IMG/VR virus record: IMGVR_UViG_3300022391_000001
Span: 1 to 64,000 of that record
Reading direction: 5' to 3' (one strand)
DNA length: 64,000 nt
From: a virus
Position 1 is the stretch's first letter. Every line of letters begins with the position of its first letter. The position numbers and the translations under genes were made by a program. Positions 17,711-26,560 of this stretch are shown piece by piece. The notes beneath the pieces were generated by a model. It was not told the DNA's origin and did no database searches. It saw only the letters and a program-made list of their open reading frames with translations.

Positions 17711-18265
17711 TCACTTGGTGGTCAATATGGTCAATATGAGCTCAGTCACGGTGCCAGTGTCATCCAACCCCAATTCCTTCGCCACTTTCTGCAGCTCCGC
17801 CTTTTTCATGCGCTTCAATTCAGCTTCGCTGTAGTCGCTCGCTGACTTCGGCGTCACTCGTGATGCCGGTGGCAACACAGGCTCCGGCTTGGTCTTGGGT
17901 TTGGTTTTGGCTGGCTGGGGAGCAGGCGGTGCCGGCTCGGGCTCCGTCTCGGAATCATCCTCCGGCTCGGGCTCGGAATCATCCTCCGGCTCGGGCTCGG
18001 GATCATCCTCCGGCTCGGGCTCGGGCTCGGGCTCCGACTTGATCTTGGGCTCCAGAGGTGTCGCCTTTTCCTGCTTCGGCTTGGGCGGCGTGAACCGTTT
18101 GTCCTTGCCGTTGTCGAGGATGGTCACCACAAAGCCCGACTGGCTCTGATAATACATGATCTCAGAGACAGTGGTGAGAATCTGCGGGGAACCCCGCTTG
18201 AACCTGCGCCCCTCGTGCTCGTGGGTCAAGCTGCCGCGCAGCTCCACCCGTGCTCTTGTCGCCAT
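17711..18265 (-). CDS. SAP/HeH-like domain protein with acidic Pro-Glu repeat linker
   Basis: A 184-residue protein. An N-terminal globular part includes a strand-rich section (GFVVTILDNGKDKRF). A linker of repeated Glu-Pro-Glu-Asp units (about residues 78-108) is followed by a Lys/Pro stretch and a C-terminal helix-extension-helix (SEAELKRMKKAELQKVAKEL) of the SAP/HeH type, used to bind DNA. Placed directly after the capsid gene, it may be a DNA- or capsid-bound minor head component. The linker repeats are visible as tandem GGCTCGGGCTC-like DNA. Confidence 0.7.
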   Translation of the reverse strand: MATRARVELRGSLTHEHEGRRFKRGSPQILTTVSEIMYYQSQSGFVVTILDNGKDKRFTPPKPKQEKATPLEPKIKSEPEPEPEPEDDPEPEPEDDSEPEPEDDSETEPEPAPPAPQPAKTKPKTKPEPVLPPASRVTPKSASDYSEAELKRMKKAELQKVAKELGLDDTGTVTELILTILTTK

Positions 18266-18318
18266 CTTGAGAATCCTCCAAGCAATGGCTAGCCGTCAAA
18301 CCAGTGGTGGAATAGGCA

Positions 18319-18337
18319 GGGCGCGCGTCGCGCGCCC
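18319..18337 (-). terminator. GC-rich hairpin downstream of the capsid gene
   Basis: GGGCGCGCG and CGCGCGCCC, nine bases each with one unpaired T between, lie 20-40 bases past the capsid stop on the transcribed strand. No U tract follows, so it may attenuate or protect the 3' end of the capsid mRNA rather than terminate fully. Confidence 0.55.
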
Positions 18338-18356
18338 AAGCCCGTCCACGGTTTTG

Positions 18357-19550
18357 TTACACACCTGTGCCGATGTTCCGGACCTTGACGATGGCCGACA
18401 GCTCTTCATACTGCACTGCGACCTTCGCCGTGATGGCGTACTGATTGACGCCCTTGAAGATGTCCCTGTCCTTCTCAATCCGGACATCCCGCCCGATGCC
18501 GACCACAAAGTTGTTCTGATGCGTCAGAATCAACTGCGGATTGGACTGGTAGGTGACCTTGACGGTGTCACCGTCGCCGATGGCGCCGCCGCCCGTGCGG
18601 GCGATGGTCCCCGCCGCCGCATCCAACGTGTAGTCTGTCGTGACGACATACGGGGTTGTCGGAGCCCCGCCCAACGTGTTGGGCGTGACCACTACGTTGG
18701 ACACAGGAGCATTGGCCAAGGCCACTGCCGTGGTACCGTTGAGCACCACGTGCTCGGTCACCGACGGCTGGAAGGGCCACAACGGCACGGGCACCGCCGG
18801 GATGCCGAATGGACCATGGGAAGCTCCGCCTGCCGCCTGGTCACCGAGTGCCGTGGCGCGGGTGGACAGCTTCTCCAAGTAGATCTGCCAGAGGTCGGGC
18901 GACATGAACCACCGGAGCATCGACTTGTTGCGCCGGAATTTCGTGGGCATCGCCCGGATTGCCTGGCTGAAGATGCTCAGGCCGATGTTCTGGCCGGCGG
19001 CGTCAACAACGTTGCCGCCCTCTGACAGCTTCTGCCAACCGTCCTGCAGTGCCAGGTAAGTGTCCTTGACGTAGCCCGTCGATGAGCCACCGTCGATCAG
19101 ATCGCTCTCAAGAGCCGCTGGCCCCAGCTGGTCGCCCAGCACGTACAGCTCTTCAAGATCGTTGGCGGTCTGCGAAGCCATCATCTGGATGATGTGCTCC
19201 TCAACGCTGTCGCCCTCGATGTTGAGCTCACGGAAGTTGTCCCCGATCTCAAAGGGCACCATGATCTCGGAGGGTCGGAGCGTGACCTTGCTCGTGCTCA
19301 CTCCGCGTCGCACGCCGGGGTCCACCGCTTCGGCCTTTGGCACCGCCATTCGAGTCCCGATGCCGATCTTGTCGATCTCCAGGGTCTCATTGCGGAACCG
19401 GATCGTGCGAGCGTTCTGCTTCAGCACCGTCTCATCGATCACAAAGTCGATGAAGCGATCCGATTGGGCTGGGTTCAGCTTGCCTGAAGCTGCCAGAGCG
19501 TCGGCGGTGATGACCGCTTTCTGGACCAGCTCTTCATTCGAGATAGACAT
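18357..19550 (-). CDS. Major capsid protein (HK97 fold)
   Basis: A 397-residue capsid protein. The N-terminal helix (SISNEELVQKAVITADALAA) is followed by an E-loop-like segment (RTIRFRNETLEIDKIGIGTR), the conserved DNFRELNIEGDSVEEHII spine helix, MRWF-type A-domain sequence (MLRWFMSPDLWQIYLEKL) and a C-terminal P-domain strand set. About 60 residues near positions 270-330 (NTLGGAPTTPYVVTTDYTL region) look like an inserted Ig-like surface domain. AAGGAGA sits seven bases upstream of the ATG (MSISNEEL). Scaffold and protease lie immediately upstream. Confidence 0.92.
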   Translation of the reverse strand: MSISNEELVQKAVITADALAASGKLNPAQSDRFIDFVIDETVLKQNARTIRFRNETLEIDKIGIGTRMAVPKAEAVDPGVRRGVSTSKVTLRPSEIMVPFEIGDNFRELNIEGDSVEEHIIQMMASQTANDLEELYVLGDQLGPAALESDLIDGGSSTGYVKDTYLALQDGWQKLSEGGNVVDAAGQNIGLSIFSQAIRAMPTKFRRNKSMLRWFMSPDLWQIYLEKLSTRATALGDQAAGGASHGPFGIPAVPVPLWPFQPSVTEHVVLNGTTAVALANAPVSNVVVTPNTLGGAPTTPYVVTTDYTLDAAAGTIARTGGGAIGDGDTVKVTYQSNPQLILTHQNNFVVGIGRDVRIEKDRDIFKGVNQYAITAKVAVQYEELSAIVKVRNIGTGV

Positions 19551-19623
19551 GTCCAATTCTCCTTGTGTCCTAACTCTTGTTGCCTTTTAGCCCAAAGGGC
19601 CTGGCCTAGATTCAGAGCTGTCC

Positions 19624-20562
19624 CTACAGGACGCCTGACCAGAAGCTCTTTTTGACGTTGGTGTCGGTTCCGCCGTCGCCCTCCAAGGACTTGGATGGGC
19701 CGGCGGTCTTCTCGATGACCTCAACGCGCGCCCCAAGACTCTTGGCCACCGTCTGAACTTCATCCAACTTGGTGGTCAGGATCTCCTTGAGTCCTTCAAT
19801 GCTCTTGGTGAGGGCCATCGTCGTGGCCGGTCCATACACGTGGCCGGTCGGCACCGTGGTCTTGGGGCTCTCACCCTGTGGGATGGACTGCATCGACAGC
19901 TCCTTCAGCAGATCCTGAAGCGTCTCCACGGCTGCCTTCAGTGCCTCTTCACGCTTCGGCGTGAATGCCTTGGCCTTCTGGACTCCCATGCTCAACACCT
20001 CCAGGATCTTCTGGACGGATTCATCTGCCGTGTCGTCCATCGACTTCTCTGCTTTCTTGAGCGGCGGCTTGGCCCCGCCACCTGGCTTGAAGGGCATGAA
20101 TGCCTTGTCGAAGCGCTCCATGGCCTTGGTCATCGCTCCGCCCTTGACGCCGCAAGCCTTCAGCTCACTCTCAAACTGCTTGCGCATCTTGGGCCAATCG
20201 CCCTTCTCGGCGTCCATCTTCTCAGCATCTGCCTTCTCGGTGTCCACCTCGGAGGGCTCCGAAGCATTTGCTGCCTTGGCGATGCTTTCGACCAACTGGG
20301 TGACCTGCGCCATGGCCTTTTCCACGGCTTCCGTGCTGGCCACCTCCACGTTGACCTGCTCCGCGCCTTTGGCTGCGGGCTCGTTGGAAACTTGCTCACC
20401 ATCGGGCTGACCCTTGGTGACGTCCTGGATCTCATCGGCCATGTCGCCATCCTCCTGATTCAGTCGCTTGACAACGATGAACTCTTGTTCGTTTGCGGGG
20501 CTGTCCACCAAGGATACTTCCCCCACTTTCAAGTCCACAAATCTCTGCTTCGGTGCGCGCAT
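19624..20562 (-). CDS. Scaffold protein; first 40 codons are the severed tail of the protease
   Basis: A helical, highly charged, Glu/Lys/Ala-rich protein directly upstream of the capsid gene, as expected for a scaffold. An internal ATG (MADEIQDVTK, at 20442) has CAGGAGG eight bases upstream, giving a nested 272-residue product like lambda Nu3. The 40 codons before it hold VGEVSLVDSPAN, the conserved motif that normally ends XkdF-type proteases. This frame is the same as the protease frame, with one TAG in between. The first ATG has only weak AAGGTAGG-type ribosome binding. Confidence 0.8.
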   Translation of the reverse strand: MRAPKQRFVDLKVGEVSLVDSPANEQEFIVVKRLNQEDGDMADEIQDVTKGQPDGEQVSNEPAAKGAEQVNVEVASTEAVEKAMAQVTQLVESIAKAANASEPSEVDTEKADAEKMDAEKGDWPKMRKQFESELKACGVKGGAMTKAMERFDKAFMPFKPGGGAKPPLKKAEKSMDDTADESVQKILEVLSMGVQKAKAFTPKREEALKAAVETLQDLLKELSMQSIPQGESPKTTVPTGHVYGPATTMALTKSIEGLKEILTTKLDEVQTVAKSLGARVEVIEKTAGPSKSLEGDGGTDTNVKKSFWSGVL

Positions 20563-20571
20563 CGGTCTTGC

Positions 20572-20574
20572 CTA
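20572..20574 (-). other. In-frame amber between protease and its conserved C-terminal motif
   Basis: TAG follows codon AGG and is followed by GCA AGA CCG ATG in the same frame. No stop occurs in the 313 codons after it until the scaffold end. TAG also ends other genes here (for example at 21672 and 55997), so it is not generally reassigned. Confidence 0.85.
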
Positions 20575-21282
20575 CCTTGGGGCATCATTCGGGGCTGCTA
20601 GCTTGACCACCCGCGCCTTGCCCCCAATGGAGAAACCTTTGATCTGGCCATCCATGACCTGCTTCCAGATCTGGTCTTTCTTGACCCGCACCTTCAGCAC
20701 CCAAGCGCCCTCTTTGACGATCTTGTTGTTGATCGTCAACCCGTGCGGGGCCACAAATGATTGGAGCAGTTCAAAGTCCTGGTTGAACTTCTTGTGCATC
20801 AAGCCCAGCTTGGTCGCCCGGTTGTAGGCGGCCAAAAAATCCTCCGCCGCTTTGCGGATGACCTGGGCATCCATGATGTCGCCCTGAGCATCTGTAACCT
20901 CGGGCTGGAGCACCACGCCGGTGACAGTTTTCTCGGTGGCATCCGCCTTCAGCACAGGCGAATACAGCCGCTTGTCCATCTCAACGGCGTCCTGCTCAGG
21001 CTCGGACTCCGGCTCCAGCTCATCCTCGGGCTCATCCTCGGGCTCGGACTTTGCCACCTTCATCGCCTGCTCAATGACGGCCACCGCCTCAGCGACCTTC
21101 TTGGCCATCATGAAGCGCTGATTCTCGTCATCGTCGCTTGGCTTCGGCTTCACGCCCGAGCCGCCCGGGAGTCCCCGGCGTGGGACCAGCTTGCCGCTGG
21201 CTGCGATGTCGTCGGCGGTGATGGTCTTGGCGACGTGCCGACCCCTCTCAGCGATAGGGTGAGCATTGCGTTTGCGTGTCAC
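20572..21282 (-). CDS. Prohead serine protease, XkdF-like, ending at an in-frame amber
   Basis: A 236-residue protein. A Pro/Glu-rich acidic linker (EPEDEPEDELEPESEPEQD) precedes the catalytic domain: RLYSPVLKADATEKTVTGVV, then KLGLMHKKFNQDFELLQSF with the likely catalytic His, and QIKGFSIGGKA with the likely catalytic Ser. It trims the scaffold and capsid during maturation. The GTG start has GAGG seven bases upstream. It ends PNDAPR-TAG; after the TAG the frame continues with the family's usual C-terminal motif. Confidence 0.85.
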   Translation of the reverse strand: MTRKRNAHPIAERGRHVAKTITADDIAASGKLVPRRGLPGGSGVKPKPSDDDENQRFMMAKKVAEAVAVIEQAMKVAKSEPEDEPEDELEPESEPEQDAVEMDKRLYSPVLKADATEKTVTGVVLQPEVTDAQGDIMDAQVIRKAAEDFLAAYNRATKLGLMHKKFNQDFELLQSFVAPHGLTINNKIVKEGAWVLKVRVKKDQIWKQVMDGQIKGFSIGGKARVVKLAAPNDAPR

Positions 21283-21408
21283 GTGTCATCCTCTGGTGTG
21301 GCTGTCCCGATGGACGCTCAACCAATGTAGGTTAGCCGCAACAGAGGAAAACGCCAAGCGACACGTCAACCTTCGCAGAAAGTTCAGAAACAGCTCAAAT
21401 GGTGGAAT

Positions 21409-21663
21409 TCAAGAAACTCTGGCAGTTATGCGGGAGCTGTTGGCAAAGTTGGTCTCAAGCGCTTCCACAAATTTTTTGCCATCCTTGGGGAAGCGCAGGA
21501 CGCCCCCCGGGCCAAAGACACCGTCCTGCTCAATCTGATCTCTGAAGTAGTGAAGCGGAGTCTTCTCGGGCCACGAGCCTACCGCAACGCCGTCCACCAC
21601 CTCATAGGTGGCCAACAGCTGCTCCGCCCCGTCATCTCCGATTGTGTACAGACTCGCCTTCAT
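21409..21663 (-). CDS. Unknown small head-region protein (84 aa)
   Basis: Begins MKASLYTIGDDGAEQLLATY; AGGG lies just upstream. The sequence has a beta-strand pattern followed by HYFRDQIEQDGVFGPGGVLR and a helical end (DGKKFVEALETNFANSSR). Located between the large head protein and the protease. Not recognised. Confidence 0.6.
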   Translation of the reverse strand: MKASLYTIGDDGAEQLLATYEVVDGVAVGSWPEKTPLHYFRDQIEQDGVFGPGGVLRFPKDGKKFVEALETNFANSSRITARVS

Positions 21664-21671
21664 GCTTATCC

Positions 21672-21827
21672 CTATGGCTTCTTGGGCTTGGGCGCTGAAC
21701 GCTTTGGCTTCGGCTCCGGCTGAGGTTTGCCTTGCACGAGCACGGGCTTGCCGTCCGGAGTGTACACACTCCAGTTGGATAGGTCCTGCTCCACAAACCG
21801 CTCGTTTCCTGACTTGAGCTTTGGCAT
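21672..21827 (-). CDS. Tiny Lys/Pro-tailed protein (51 aa)
   Basis: Begins MPKLKSGNERFVEQDLSNWS, continues with VYTPDGKPVLVQ and ends in a Lys/Pro-rich tail. AGGAGG lies six bases upstream, giving a strong start. It ends in TAG a few bases before the next gene. Short proteins of this kind are found between portal and protease genes of several phages; the function is unknown. Confidence 0.65.
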   Translation of the reverse strand: MPKLKSGNERFVEQDLSNWSVYTPDGKPVLVQGKPQPEPKPKRSAPKPKKP

Positions 21828-21891
21828 CGCGCCCTCCTATTTTCGTATGATCACCTTTGCTTTGTCGATGAAATCCATGCGCGATTGGCAA

Positions 21892-24708
21892 TCAATCGAT
21901 CTCCTCCATGTCCAGCCACACCCTATTTTTATCAAGCTCCTTGGTGACGCCGACAACTCTGAACTTGCTGCCCTTGGCCAAGATCACTTCTTGCTCCGCC
22001 TGAGCAAAGCCGGCTGAATCCTCCACTACGTTTGCGATGTCCACGCCCTTCTTTGTCTTCACTCGCATGACCACATTCATGGTCTTTGGCTTCGCCAAAC
22101 CTCCGGCAAACCCTCGGGCCACCCTCTTGCTCTGCGACCAACTAGCAAGAGCATCTTGTTCAAAGATGTATCCCCTTTGCATCAACTTTTCCACAAATTC
22201 AATGTCGAGCTGGCTGAACCCTCGCCAAACCTCCCCTTCAAATTTGGGCGCTCTCTTCATTGCGGCCACAAGGGCTTTGTGCTTCTCTTGGGCGCCCTTG
22301 GCGACCTTCGCGGCGTCACCTAGCCGATCGAAGTCCCGGATGTCCTCATACCAATCACCTTGCCACGCCCGCAGCGCCGACTTCTCTGAACTGCTCAATC
22401 CCGCTGCCCACTTCTGCTTCTTGTCATCAAACACGCTCGGTGCCGGCTTGGGCGGCGGCTCCGGCGGCGGCACCGGCTTCAGCTCCGGCGGCGGCTTGGG
22501 CGGAGGTGCCGGCTTGGGCTTGGGCGTCGTGGGCTTGGGCGGCACTTTCTTGGGTGACACTTGCGCCACCTTTGGCGGCGTCGGCGCCTTCACCGCCGCT
22601 TTGCTCTTGGCCAGCTTGGCCAACACGTCATCGACTTCGCCCAACGCCGATTTGCTCAGCAACCTAGTTGGAGCCTTGTGGGATGCCTCAATGAAGTTGA
22701 GCACATAGTCGCTCACCCTCTCCACTTTCGAGCCGCCCAGCGAGTGAGTCTGTTGAAAGATGATCTTGGCATTCCCTTGAAGTGCTCGGATCCTGATCAG
22801 AGCGGCCCTTGCGGCTGTTTCTTCAATGCCGTTGGCGTCCAATATGGCCGCCACCCGATTCAAATCCAACCCTTTGACCATAGAGTGCGTGGCGGAGTCC
22901 AATTGGATCAAGTCTTGAAGATTGTGTTCAGCCTTGGCAAACAAGAACCTGCCTGTTGGCTTGAGCGGGAAAGTCAACCCGTTGTCGATGGCGATGAGAT
23001 CTGTTCTCTTGCCCACCGTCTTGTACAGCGCGTTGAGTGTGTGGCGATCGTCATTGGCCGAAATGGCATCCAACAGGAACATCCGCCGCGCCTGAGATTC
23101 TGGGACGTTGGCCAAAGCGTTGCCGATTGTTTTGTTGGCAACCTTGGCTCCGTCCACCCACTTCTGGGCACTTGCCTTGCCGAGCCCGCTCCCGAAGTCG
23201 TGCGACACCGTCGGCGGCGTAAGAGTCTTGCCCCCAAGCTCCCGGTCCAGCTGATAGAACGCCGCCTCACGCTGGTGATAGGTCCCGCCTTTGATGCCGG
23301 TGGACTCCCGGATCAACATCCGCTCGTCATCGGCATACTTCAGGACAACTGTGGTCTTCTTGCCGTCTGGAGCCCGCAGGACAGCCTTGCTCGCTTGGTT
23401 GACACCTTTGCCCAGCTTGGTTGAAGATTCCACGTGCGACGCCAACATCCTTTGGACGATGACGTCATCCGGCGACAACTTGCCCTGAACCGGCGGAGCC
23501 GTGCCCGTCACCGGTGGCTTCGGCGCCGTCGGCGGCATCACCTTTGGCTTCGCGGGCACCGTCGGCGTCGGCGGAGTCATCGGTGTCAGCTGATCATATG
23601 AACCGATCTGCTCATCAACATCCACGTTGCACCGACAACGATAGTGATATGGCGGCAGGCTCATCCCGGCGTCGGCCAGCCCCTTCTCTTGCTTGCCGAT
23701 GGCTCCGCCGCGTTCCGCTCCGGACTTGGGCGCGATCTCCTTGACCTGCTTCAGCGATCTCCATGGGTGCAGTCGCTTGATGTCCTCGGGCTTCTTGGCA
23801 GCTAGCTCTGCGCCCATCTGCTCGGCGCCCCAACGGGTCTCAAACACAGTCCCGTTGAGATGGGCGCAGACGGGACAGATCCGGCTCCCGCCCGGGTTCA
23901 CGATCTTGTATCGGGTGATCCCGATGGACATGAAGCTGCTCATCTGCCCGTGGACGCGCCCGACGGTGGCGGCGTTGGCCACCAGCCCCTCAAAATACTG
24001 GCTGGAAGTGCCCTTGAATCCCGCCGGAGTCTTCACCGTCCCGAGCACAGCCTTCAGCCGCTCGTGCATCAGCTTGCCGGCCACCTTCCGGTCTTTGCCG
24101 GCGGCGATCATCGTGTCTCGGGTGACCTTCCCAATCTCATCGGCGACGTTCTTGGAGTAGTGCGAGCCGATCCAAAATTTCTGGTTCTTTTGGAGGGCTG
24201 CCAGAGCTTCATCGTCCACGACATCAAACGCCGGCAACAACTCCGCCTTCACCGCCGCCTTGGTGACATCCTCCACCGTCGCCAGCTTCGGCACCTTGGT
24301 TCCTGGTGACTCATCCGGCACATCATATCGAAGTTGCCGGGTGATTTGCCGATGTGCCTTCTTATGGCCAAGGATGCGTCCTAGCCTGTAGAACTGCCGC
24401 ATCTCAACCAGGAATATGTCCTCAACATCCTTGGCCCATCCGCCCATGATCTCGTCAACGGCGGATGTGATGTCCTTTGCCGGCTTGAGCTGGGACGCCA
24501 TCTTGGCCGCGATGGTGGCGGCTTGCGCCGCTCGGGCGTCCCATCGAGCTGAGAGCAGGCTCCGCAGGCGCACCTCCGCCCTCGCCATCTGCGACAACTC
24601 CGAGATCCGCAACACCTTGGTGATCATTCGGTCTGATACGCGGAGCCCGAGATACAACTTGCCGGTCCTACGCATGTGAGAGCGCAGGTTGACCACCTCG
24701 TCACTCAC
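21892..24708 (-). CDS. Minor head protein fused to a kinase-like domain and an ADP-ribosyltransferase domain
   Basis: A 938-residue protein in three parts. Residues ~90-370: SPP1 gp7 / Mu gpF-type head morphogenesis domain with CPVC (278-281) and CRC (358-360). Residues ~410-660: PI3/4-kinase-like fold, with VVLKY (candidate Lys457), ISANDDRHTLN (549-559) as catalytic loop and AIDNGLTF (573-580) as the metal-binding motif. Residues 700-758: Pro-rich linker. Residues 758-938: ART with Arg829 (VWRGF), SWS (856-858) and EQE (905-907), the R-S-E signature. It follows the portal gene, so it is probably packaged and injected. The kinase assignment is less sure than the ART. Confidence 0.85.
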   Translation of the reverse strand: MSDEVVNLRSHMRRTGKLYLGLRVSDRMITKVLRISELSQMARAEVRLRSLLSARWDARAAQAATIAAKMASQLKPAKDITSAVDEIMGGWAKDVEDIFLVEMRQFYRLGRILGHKKAHRQITRQLRYDVPDESPGTKVPKLATVEDVTKAAVKAELLPAFDVVDDEALAALQKNQKFWIGSHYSKNVADEIGKVTRDTMIAAGKDRKVAGKLMHERLKAVLGTVKTPAGFKGTSSQYFEGLVANAATVGRVHGQMSSFMSIGITRYKIVNPGGSRICPVCAHLNGTVFETRWGAEQMGAELAAKKPEDIKRLHPWRSLKQVKEIAPKSGAERGGAIGKQEKGLADAGMSLPPYHYRCRCNVDVDEQIGSYDQLTPMTPPTPTVPAKPKVMPPTAPKPPVTGTAPPVQGKLSPDDVIVQRMLASHVESSTKLGKGVNQASKAVLRAPDGKKTTVVLKYADDERMLIRESTGIKGGTYHQREAAFYQLDRELGGKTLTPPTVSHDFGSGLGKASAQKWVDGAKVANKTIGNALANVPESQARRMFLLDAISANDDRHTLNALYKTVGKRTDLIAIDNGLTFPLKPTGRFLFAKAEHNLQDLIQLDSATHSMVKGLDLNRVAAILDANGIEETAARAALIRIRALQGNAKIIFQQTHSLGGSKVERVSDYVLNFIEASHKAPTRLLSKSALGEVDDVLAKLAKSKAAVKAPTPPKVAQVSPKKVPPKPTTPKPKPAPPPKPPPELKPVPPPEPPPKPAPSVFDDKKQKWAAGLSSSEKSALRAWQGDWYEDIRDFDRLGDAAKVAKGAQEKHKALVAAMKRAPKFEGEVWRGFSQLDIEFVEKLMQRGYIFEQDALASWSQSKRVARGFAGGLAKPKTMNVVMRVKTKKGVDIANVVEDSAGFAQAEQEVILAKGSKFRVVGVTKELDKNRVWLDMEEID

Positions 24709-24711
24709 GGG

Positions 24712-26547
24712 TCACTCCTCAATGCCGAGGTCTGGCTCATCCTCGTGTTCGGCCACCGCCGCCGCTTCCCAACGCTTCTCAATCCGCCGGTTCAACTGGA
24801 TGAGGTGGTCCACCAGGTCATCATCCGATTTCTCGATGCCTTGGACCAGCTCCGTGTTGCCGCAATGCGAACACTCCGCTTCAAACACGCCCCCCTCGTC
24901 ATCCTCCGTGAGCGCCTTGAGCGCCGTCACCTGCTGTCCAGGCTCCGATGCATCCGCCTTGTTCTTCACTGCCTCCGCCATCGTTAGGCTGAACGGCACA
25001 TTGGCAGGGAAGTCATCCGGGAAGCCCGGCAGCTCTGCGCTGAGGATGTCCTCCAGCATCTGTCGAGCAATCTCGGGCGTCATCCCGCCGGTCTTCTCGG
25101 CACCCGCCAGGATCTTGACCAGCTGCTGGTTGTCGGTTGTGTTGGGGCTGTTGGATTTGAATTTGTGGTAGATGATCCCCATGTGCGGGAAGATCACCCG
25201 GTTCATCACGGCATCAAATTCATCCCGCTCCGGAGCAAACACCTGCTCATCGGCCAACCGCCGGCTGGACTCCGCCGTCGCTCGGGTGTAGTCATCGGAG
25301 CGGCCAACAAAAATTGGGGGCAAACGGAAGCACCGCCGCACTTGGTCCCGGTTGTTGCCGCTGTAGTTCTGAAACAGCGCGTCCCGGTGTTGATCCTGGG
25401 TGAGCGGCTTGATGTCGACCTTGGTGTGCATCCCGGAGTCTTCACCAGACTCCTCCAGAGTCTCAGCCTCCAGCAGCAGGAATTTGCTGTAATTGTCCGA
25501 GCCCTGAATCTGCGACTCCACAAAGGACTCGATGCGTTGGATCGAGCCCTCCGTGAGCTGGCCGTTGGATACCAGCACGACCATCGACGGGATGTTGTTG
25601 TTGCGGAAAGTGACAAAGTTGATTTCTTCAGCCGCTCTGTCCCCGAAAATGCTCAGCAGGTTGCCGATGTAGCGCGGCAACCCGTATGGGGTCCGAGCTG
25701 AATATTGGGTCAGGTGAATCACCTCGTTGGCTTGCTCTTCAGGCGGCAGGGAGCCTGTGGGATCTTCCAAACCGGTGTTGGCATGATACATCCGAGGGTC
25801 GCCAAATGCCTTGAACCATCGGATCTTGTAGCCACCGAGCGTGGTCAGGTTCCGGAGATGGACTGCTTTGGATTGGGCATACTTCCTGAACCGAGTCCAC
25901 TGCTTGATGGTGGACGCCTTGACACTCCCGTCGATGCGCAGCTCCAAGATGGGCCGATCGATCAGGATTGGTTCAGGGTCCAATCGTCCGAGCCGCATCT
26001 GATAGGACGGGATATGCGTGAACGCCTGGATGCGTCCGGCAGCGTTGCGGATGATCTCGAAATAGCCATTGCCGGTGGCTTCCAAGTCCTTGCGGAGCTT
26101 CCGCCTGAACTCGGTGAAGGACTCCGTGGTGCAGTAGCTGAAGAAGTTTTCCAGCGCCACCCGCTCCGTCCTGACTTTCATCACCAGCTCTTCAGGCGGC
26201 TTTGTCTCGCCGTTGAGCAGCACCCGAGACACATAACGATGGCCGAAACCATCGATGTTGATCTCCATGGCTTCGATGCATTGATTCAATTCAGAGTTGT
26301 GCTCGGGAAGCATCGCCAGGGTCAGCATATCAAACGGCGGCTCAATCGTCATCCCCTTGTGCGATAGCGCATAGAAGGGATCTTCAGGGGTCTTTTGGGA
26401 CATCCCCGGCGCCGCTTTGTCCAATCGCTTGTCGGTCTTCACCTCGATGACCCGAGCCCGGATTTGGCTTAGTGCCTTTTGGTTGGCTTGGGCCCCAGCG
26501 GCGTTGGCGTTGATTTCCAACGGCGTCACTTTGCTCACATCGGCCAC
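24712..26547 (-). CDS. Portal protein
   Basis: A 611-residue PBSX-like portal protein. Conserved sections include TGNGYFEIIRNAAGRIQAF, the stem-region block QDQHRDALFQNYSGNNRDQV and RCFRLPPIFVGRSDDYTRAT. The dodecameric ring at one vertex is the channel for DNA packaging and release. A single CxxC (CSHCGN) in the C-terminal tail hints at a zinc or disulphide feature. It is placed between TerL and the minor head gene. Confidence 0.92.
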   Translation of the reverse strand: MADVSKVTPLEINANAAGAQANQKALSQIRARVIEVKTDKRLDKAAPGMSQKTPEDPFYALSHKGMTIEPPFDMLTLAMLPEHNSELNQCIEAMEINIDGFGHRYVSRVLLNGETKPPEELVMKVRTERVALENFFSYCTTESFTEFRRKLRKDLEATGNGYFEIIRNAAGRIQAFTHIPSYQMRLGRLDPEPILIDRPILELRIDGSVKASTIKQWTRFRKYAQSKAVHLRNLTTLGGYKIRWFKAFGDPRMYHANTGLEDPTGSLPPEEQANEVIHLTQYSARTPYGLPRYIGNLLSIFGDRAAEEINFVTFRNNNIPSMVVLVSNGQLTEGSIQRIESFVESQIQGSDNYSKFLLLEAETLEESGEDSGMHTKVDIKPLTQDQHRDALFQNYSGNNRDQVRRCFRLPPIFVGRSDDYTRATAESSRRLADEQVFAPERDEFDAVMNRVIFPHMGIIYHKFKSNSPNTTDNQQLVKILAGAEKTGGMTPEIARQMLEDILSAELPGFPDDFPANVPFSLTMAEAVKNKADASEPGQQVTALKALTEDDEGGVFEAECSHCGNTELVQGIEKSDDDLVDHLIQLNRRIEKRWEAAAVAEHEDEPDLGIEE

Positions 26548-26560
26548 AACACGCTCCTAT

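Noticed and set aside
20572-20574. TAG recoded as a sense codon throughout the phage
   Set aside because: TAG ends other genes (21672-21674, 55997-55999) at positions where downstream starts overlap, and no other gene here is split by an in-frame TAG.
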